DNA of 64,000 nucleotides, taken from NCBI GenBank assembly GCA_041391925.1, contig JAWKNA010000011.1, positions 1 to 64,000 of the forward strand, written 5' to 3'. Positions 60,566 through 64,000 of this stretch are shown piece by piece. Under the pieces are notes generated by a model. The model worked only from the letters and a program-made list of their open reading frames with translations. It searched no databases and was not told where the DNA came from. The stretch's first letter is position 1. Each line of letters begins with the position of its first letter. This DNA is from JBPOFM01 sp041391925. Lineage in GTDB: Bacteria; Bacteroidota; Bacteroidia; Flavobacteriales; Flavobacteriaceae. Both the position numbers and the translations under genes were made by a program.

Positions 60566-60756
60566 GCTTTGGTTGTACTTTTGGTTAATGGTTTAGTTCA
60601 TCTTAAGGACGAGACAAAAAATAAGATGTTGCAGAATTTAGGAATTTTATGTGAAAAAATATCAAAATTTATCAAAACAACGTTAAGAGGGTTTAGGTAT
60701 CAACCTATTTCATTTATCTTTATAGTCAAATTATCTTTAAAATTGTACTGGTTTTT

Positions 60757-61332
60757 ATGAACAAAGCGTTAAAATGGATCATCATCACACTTTCAGTCGT
60801 TGCCTTGGGTTTATTCGTCTATGCCTATTTCTTTGAGGATATTTTCAGCAAACGGTTAAGTCCAAAAGATACTGTGAGGTTTGAGTTGAACGACACAAAG
60901 CTTGAAGTTTTTTACAATCGACCTTATAAAAAAGGACGTGAAATATTTGGAGCACTGGTCCCCTTTGATGAAGTTTGGCGTACAGGGGCTAATGAAGCAA
61001 CCACATTTACTACCAATAAGGATTTGATGATTGAAGGAAAACTGATGCCAAAAGGTGTATATACTCTATGGACCATTCCACATGATACCGTTTGGGACAT
61101 TATTTTTAACACTAAGCAATATCCTTGGGGTGTAGATGAACAAATGCGCCCTATGCGTGAGCCACAATTCGATTTAATGGACATTGAAGAACCGGTACAA
61201 CACCTTGATAAATCTGTGGAACAGTTTACTATAGCTTTTGATAATATAACAGATGATTTAAAATTGACGTTTGTTTGGGACAAAACAAAAATTGAAGTCC
61301 CTTTGGAAATCATAGAAAACCCACAGGAATAG
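60757..61332 (+). CDS. DUF2911 membrane-anchored protein
   Basis: A 191-residue protein with one N-terminal membrane helix (IIITLSVVALGLFVYAYFF) and a periplasmic DUF2911 domain: LEVFYNRPYKKGREIFGALVPFDEVWRTGANEATT, PKGVYTLWTIPHDTVWDIIFN, and QFTIAFDNITDDLKLTFVWDKT (key motifs given by their core residues). DUF2911 proteins are found in Bacteroidota; the fold is a beta-sandwich of unknown role. It starts 16 bases before meaB ends up as its downstream gene and may share transcription with it. Confidence 0.9.
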   Translation: MNKALKWIIITLSVVALGLFVYAYFFEDIFSKRLSPKDTVRFELNDTKLEVFYNRPYKKGREIFGALVPFDEVWRTGANEATTFTTNKDLMIEGKLMPKGVYTLWTIPHDTVWDIIFNTKQYPWGVDEQMRPMREPQFDLMDIEEPVQHLDKSVEQFTIAFDNITDDLKLTFVWDKTKIEVPLEIIENPQE

Positions 61333-61348
61333 GTTAATCCTAACTATT

Positions 61349-62431
61349 TTGACAAAAAAGAAAAAAAAGCCTGCCTTAAAAGAACAAAAAGGTATTTCAG
61401 ATTCCGAAATTACCAATAAAAATGCTGTCAAAACTCTCAAAGAAAAACGTCAGGTACAACCTTCTGTAGAAGAATTGGTCAAAGATATTTTAAATGGCAA
61501 TATGACCGCTTTGAGTCGAGCCATCACTTTGGTAGAAAGCACCAATCCTGAACACCTTCAAAAGGCAAATGACATCATCAAACAATGTTTACCTTACGCC
61601 AACAACTCTTTACGTATCGGAATTACTGGCGTCCCTGGTGTGGGCAAAAGCACATTTATTGAAACCTTTGGGACATATCTCACTTCGAATGGAAAGAAAG
61701 TCGCAGTTTTGGCTGTAGATCCGAGCAGTACGTTGAGTAAAGGCTCCATTCTAGGCGATAAAACACGTATGGAAGATTTGGTAAAGGATGATAATGCTTT
61801 CATTCGACCTTCACCTTCAGGAACCTCACTAGGTGGTGTGGCACGTAAAACTCGTGAAACTATTATTCTATGTGAAGCAGCAGGATTTGATACCATATTG
61901 ATAGAAACTGTTGGAGTTGGACAAAGCGAAACTGCCGTCCACAGCATGGTAGATTTCTTTCTATTGCTAAAATTGGCTGGTGCTGGTGACGAACTCCAAG
62001 GCATCAAACGAGGCATTATGGAAATGGCAGATGCAATTGTCATCAACAAAGCGGATGGTGATAATTTGAAGAACGCCAAAACCGCCAAAGTGGAATTCAA
62101 CAGAGCTTTGCATTTATATCCTGCAAAAGATTCGGGCTGGCAGCCTAAAGTTTTATTGGCAAGTGCTTTGAACAATGAAGGCATCTCCGAAATCTGGGGA
62201 CTGATTGAAGAGTATTTTAAACTTATAAAAAACACTGATTTTTTTTCCCATAAGCGAAATGAACAGAACAAGTTTTGGTTGTTACAAACCATCGAAGATC
62301 GATTGAAATCTGAATTTTACAACAATCCAACCGTCAAAAAAGAATTAAAAACTCAATTGGAACGCATAGAGAATGGTGAGACTACCCCTTTTTTAGCTGC
62401 CGAATTATTATTGAATTTAAAACAGATATAA
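61349..62431 (+). CDS. meaB: Methylmalonyl-CoA mutase-associated GTPase MeaB
   Basis: A 360-residue G3E GTPase that protects and reactivates the B12-dependent methylmalonyl-CoA mutase. Walker A: G94-V-P-G-V-G-K100-S-T; others DPSSTLSKGSILGDKTRM, RPSPSGTSLGGVARKTRE, ETVGVGQSETAV, NKADGDN (guanine specificity). The start is a TTG at 61349; the N-terminal 40 residues are Lys-rich and not conserved, so a later start could be real. It lies next to an acyl-CoA dehydrogenase, forming a short-chain acyl-CoA unit. Confidence 0.95.
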   Translation: MTKKKKKPALKEQKGISDSEITNKNAVKTLKEKRQVQPSVEELVKDILNGNMTALSRAITLVESTNPEHLQKANDIIKQCLPYANNSLRIGITGVPGVGKSTFIETFGTYLTSNGKKVAVLAVDPSSTLSKGSILGDKTRMEDLVKDDNAFIRPSPSGTSLGGVARKTRETIILCEAAGFDTILIETVGVGQSETAVHSMVDFFLLLKLAGAGDELQGIKRGIMEMADAIVINKADGDNLKNAKTAKVEFNRALHLYPAKDSGWQPKVLLASALNNEGISEIWGLIEEYFKLIKNTDFFSHKRNEQNKFWLLQTIEDRLKSEFYNNPTVKKELKTQLERIENGETTPFLAAELLLNLKQI

Positions 62432-62432
62432 C

Positions 62433-63794
62433 ATGCAACTATTCAATAAAATAAAATCCATCATCCACTTAATGAAAGAAGTGGATTTTAAAGAACTGGG
62501 AGAAATTTCAGAGAAAATAGATTTGCCTAAAATCATGAAAACCGTTGGCGAATTGGACGATAAACAATTGAACGGACTGATGAAGATGCTGACCGAAAAA
62601 GCAAAGAAAGGACAACATCAGTTACCACCGATTGATGGGGATTTTTATGATCTGGATTTGAAATTGACTCAAGAGCAACGCTCCATTCAGATGAAAGTCA
62701 GAAATTTTATGGAAAATGAAATTGATCCTATTGCCAATGAGTATTGGAAAAAAGCTCAATTTCCCATAGAAATTATTCCAAAACTAGCTGAACTTAATAT
62801 TTGTGGGGTTGCTTACCAAGGCTATGGCTGTCCTAATTTACCTTTTATCATGGAAGGTATCATTGCCGAAGAAATGGCACGCGTGGATGTATCGGTTTCA
62901 ACATTTTTTGGGGCGCATAGTGGATTGGCAATGGGCTCCATCTATCTTTGTGGAAGTGAGGAACAAAAACAAAAATGGTTGCCAAAAATGCAAAAATTGG
63001 AAGTCATCGGAGCTTTTGGACTTACTGAGCCCAATGTAGGCAGTGGTGTTGCTGGTGGTATGGAGACCACTTGCAGAATTGAAGGCGATGAATGGGTGTT
63101 GAACGGTCAGAAAAAATGGATTGGGAATGCGACCTTTGCAGATGTGACCATTATTTGGGCGCGGGAAGAAGTGTCTAATAAAGTAAAAGGATTTATAGTC
63201 AAAAAAGGAACTCCAGGATTCTCAACCGAAAAAATCGAAGATAAAATGGCATTACGCACCGTTCAAAATGCCATCATCACGATGAACGATTGTAGGGTTC
63301 CTGAAAGTGATAGATTGCAAAATGCCAATTCCTTTAAAGATACTGCCAAAGTGCTGCGAATGACGCGTGCTGGAGTTGCATGGCAAGCCGTTGGATGTGC
63401 CAGAGGTGCTTATGAAAGTGCCCTAAAATATACCAAAAAAAGAGAACAATTTGGAAAACCTATTGCTTCTTACCAATTGATTCAAAATCATTTGGTTGAA
63501 ATGTTGTCCAATTTGACTGCCATGAAAACAATGGTGTATCGCCTATCTGAACTTCAAGACCAGGGGTTATTGACGGATGAACATGCTTCTTTGGCCAAAG
63601 TATTTTGTTCTTTAAGAACTAGAGATGTGGTTAGCCAAGCAAGAGAAGTCATGGGCGGCAATGGTATTCTTTTAGAATATGATGTGGCCCGTTTTGTTGC
63701 CGATGCAGAAGCCATATATTCATACGAAGGCACCAAGGAAATTAATACTTTAATCGTTGGCCGAGCCATTACGGGTTATAGTGCGTTCGTTTAA
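62433..63794 (+). CDS. Acyl-CoA dehydrogenase (glutaryl-CoA dehydrogenase-like group)
   Basis: A 453-residue flavoenzyme. An N-terminal Lys-rich extension of about 70 residues precedes the typical ACAD fold: LTQEQRSIQMKVRNFMENEIDP, GAFGLTEPNVGSGVAGGMETT, WVLNGQKKWIGNATFADV, ASYQLIQNHLVEMLSNL and the catalytic Glu-type motif YEGTKEINTLIVGRAITG. The C-terminal pattern and FAD-binding R/Q residues fit the glutaryl-CoA / group of branched acyl-CoA dehydrogenases; the exact substrate is open. Its 3' end overlaps the convergent epimerase by 4 bases. Confidence 0.95.
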   Translation: MQLFNKIKSIIHLMKEVDFKELGEISEKIDLPKIMKTVGELDDKQLNGLMKMLTEKAKKGQHQLPPIDGDFYDLDLKLTQEQRSIQMKVRNFMENEIDPIANEYWKKAQFPIEIIPKLAELNICGVAYQGYGCPNLPFIMEGIIAEEMARVDVSVSTFFGAHSGLAMGSIYLCGSEEQKQKWLPKMQKLEVIGAFGLTEPNVGSGVAGGMETTCRIEGDEWVLNGQKKWIGNATFADVTIIWAREEVSNKVKGFIVKKGTPGFSTEKIEDKMALRTVQNAIITMNDCRVPESDRLQNANSFKDTAKVLRMTRAGVAWQAVGCARGAYESALKYTKKREQFGKPIASYQLIQNHLVEMLSNLTAMKTMVYRLSELQDQGLLTDEHASLAKVFCSLRTRDVVSQAREVMGGNGILLEYDVARFVADAEAIYSYEGTKEINTLIVGRAITGYSAFV

Positions 63795-64000
63795 AAATTG
63801 GAATTATACCACTCCACTTGGGCTTTCACACCCTCCAATAAGGTAGTTTTTGGATTGTAATTGAGCAGTTTTCTTGCCTTATCAATATTGGCTTTGGTAC
63901 GCAATTGATCGCCAGCACGTTTTGCAATAATGTTCAGTTTAATTTTCTTTCCGAGAATCTGCTCCACAGCTTCAATGCCTTCTTTTGTAGTATGCTCCAC
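63791..64000 (-). CDS. NAD-dependent epimerase/dehydratase, C-terminal end (cut by window edge)
   Basis: The last 69 codons of a gene whose start lies beyond base 64000. The end shows EAVEQILGKKIKLNIIAKR, GDQLRTKANIDKARKLLNY, NPKTTLLEGVKAQVEWYNS, which is the typical tail of nucleotide-sugar 4-epimerases (UDP-glucose/glucuronate type). The Rossmann part is not visible. The stop codon overlaps the convergent acyl-CoA dehydrogenase stop. Confidence 0.85.
   Translation of the reverse strand: MEHTTKEGIEAVEQILGKKIKLNIIAKRAGDQLRTKANIDKARKLLNYNPKTTLLEGVKAQVEWYNSNF

Overview
The window is chromosomal DNA of a gliding-type marine or soil flavobacterium (Bacteroidota, family Flavobacteriaceae). The sequence is visibly AT-rich and tightly packed. 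It carries a type IX secretion C-terminal sorting tail, a GldI-type gliding lipoprotein, DUF3810, DUF5606, DUF6503 and DUF2795 genes typical of this group, and repeated phylum-specific promoter boxes (TANNTTTG) just upstream of genes. Nearly all of it is core genome. I see no tRNA, rRNA, prophage, insertion sequence or CRISPR array. Genus cannot be fixed from the sequence alone.

Layout. 1-1.5 kb: the 3' end of recF, a lipoprotein, a DUF721 (DciA-like) gene and a cold-shock gene. 1.5-10 kb: a secreted M4 metalloprotease with a T9SS tail, ndk, an nrnA-gldI-PPIase operon, the dipeptidase pepD and a DUF3810 membrane protein. 10-18.5 kb: two tandem exported amidohydrolase-like proteins (partly or wholly lacking metal ligands), a DUF6503 lipoprotein, a TrmH-type methyltransferase, a Ste24-like M48 protease and an LpxR-like lipid A deacylase. 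18.5-23.5 kb: a conserved pair of unknown function (radical SAM protein plus partner), an Rrf2 regulator, a DUF2490 plus PiT-transporter unit with a dyad over its promoter, then a 16-copy 21-bp tandem array. 23.5-37 kb: relA/spoT, a fur-type gene, purA, an LptA/OstA-like gene, a class III aminotransferase, a TPR protein, two tandem DUF368 genes, aroE and a DUF349 protein. 37-40.7 kb: mazG, DUF5606, def, ruvX and dapD.

40.7-46.8 kb is the most distinctive region, a surface-glycan locus: a QueC-like PP-loop ATPase, a TupA-like ATP-grasp ligase, a Stealth-family sugar-phosphate transferase, a CDP-glycerol glycerophosphotransferase-like protein, two GT2 glycosyltransferases and a WaaP/Kdo-kinase-like kinase. 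Together these suggest a phosphodiester-linked, possibly amidated glycan on the lipopolysaccharide of a Gram-negative cell. 46.9-53 kb holds tsaC, cca, ctaA, a pduO-type gene and small genes. A GxxExxY nuclease-like gene sits between tsaC and cca, bracketed by a 21-bp inverted repeat that looks like a cassette boundary, and a decayed copy of the same repeat lies in a gene-less stretch near 51.8 kb.

53-64 kb: secA, a putative PD-(D/E)XK protein whose only methionine is its TTG start, an M23 peptidase, an ECF sigma / anti-sigma-like / exported-protein operon whose last product has an unusual Pro-Met segment and a long charged helix, a DUF2911 protein, meaB, an acyl-CoA dehydrogenase and the 3' end of a nucleotide-sugar epimerase.
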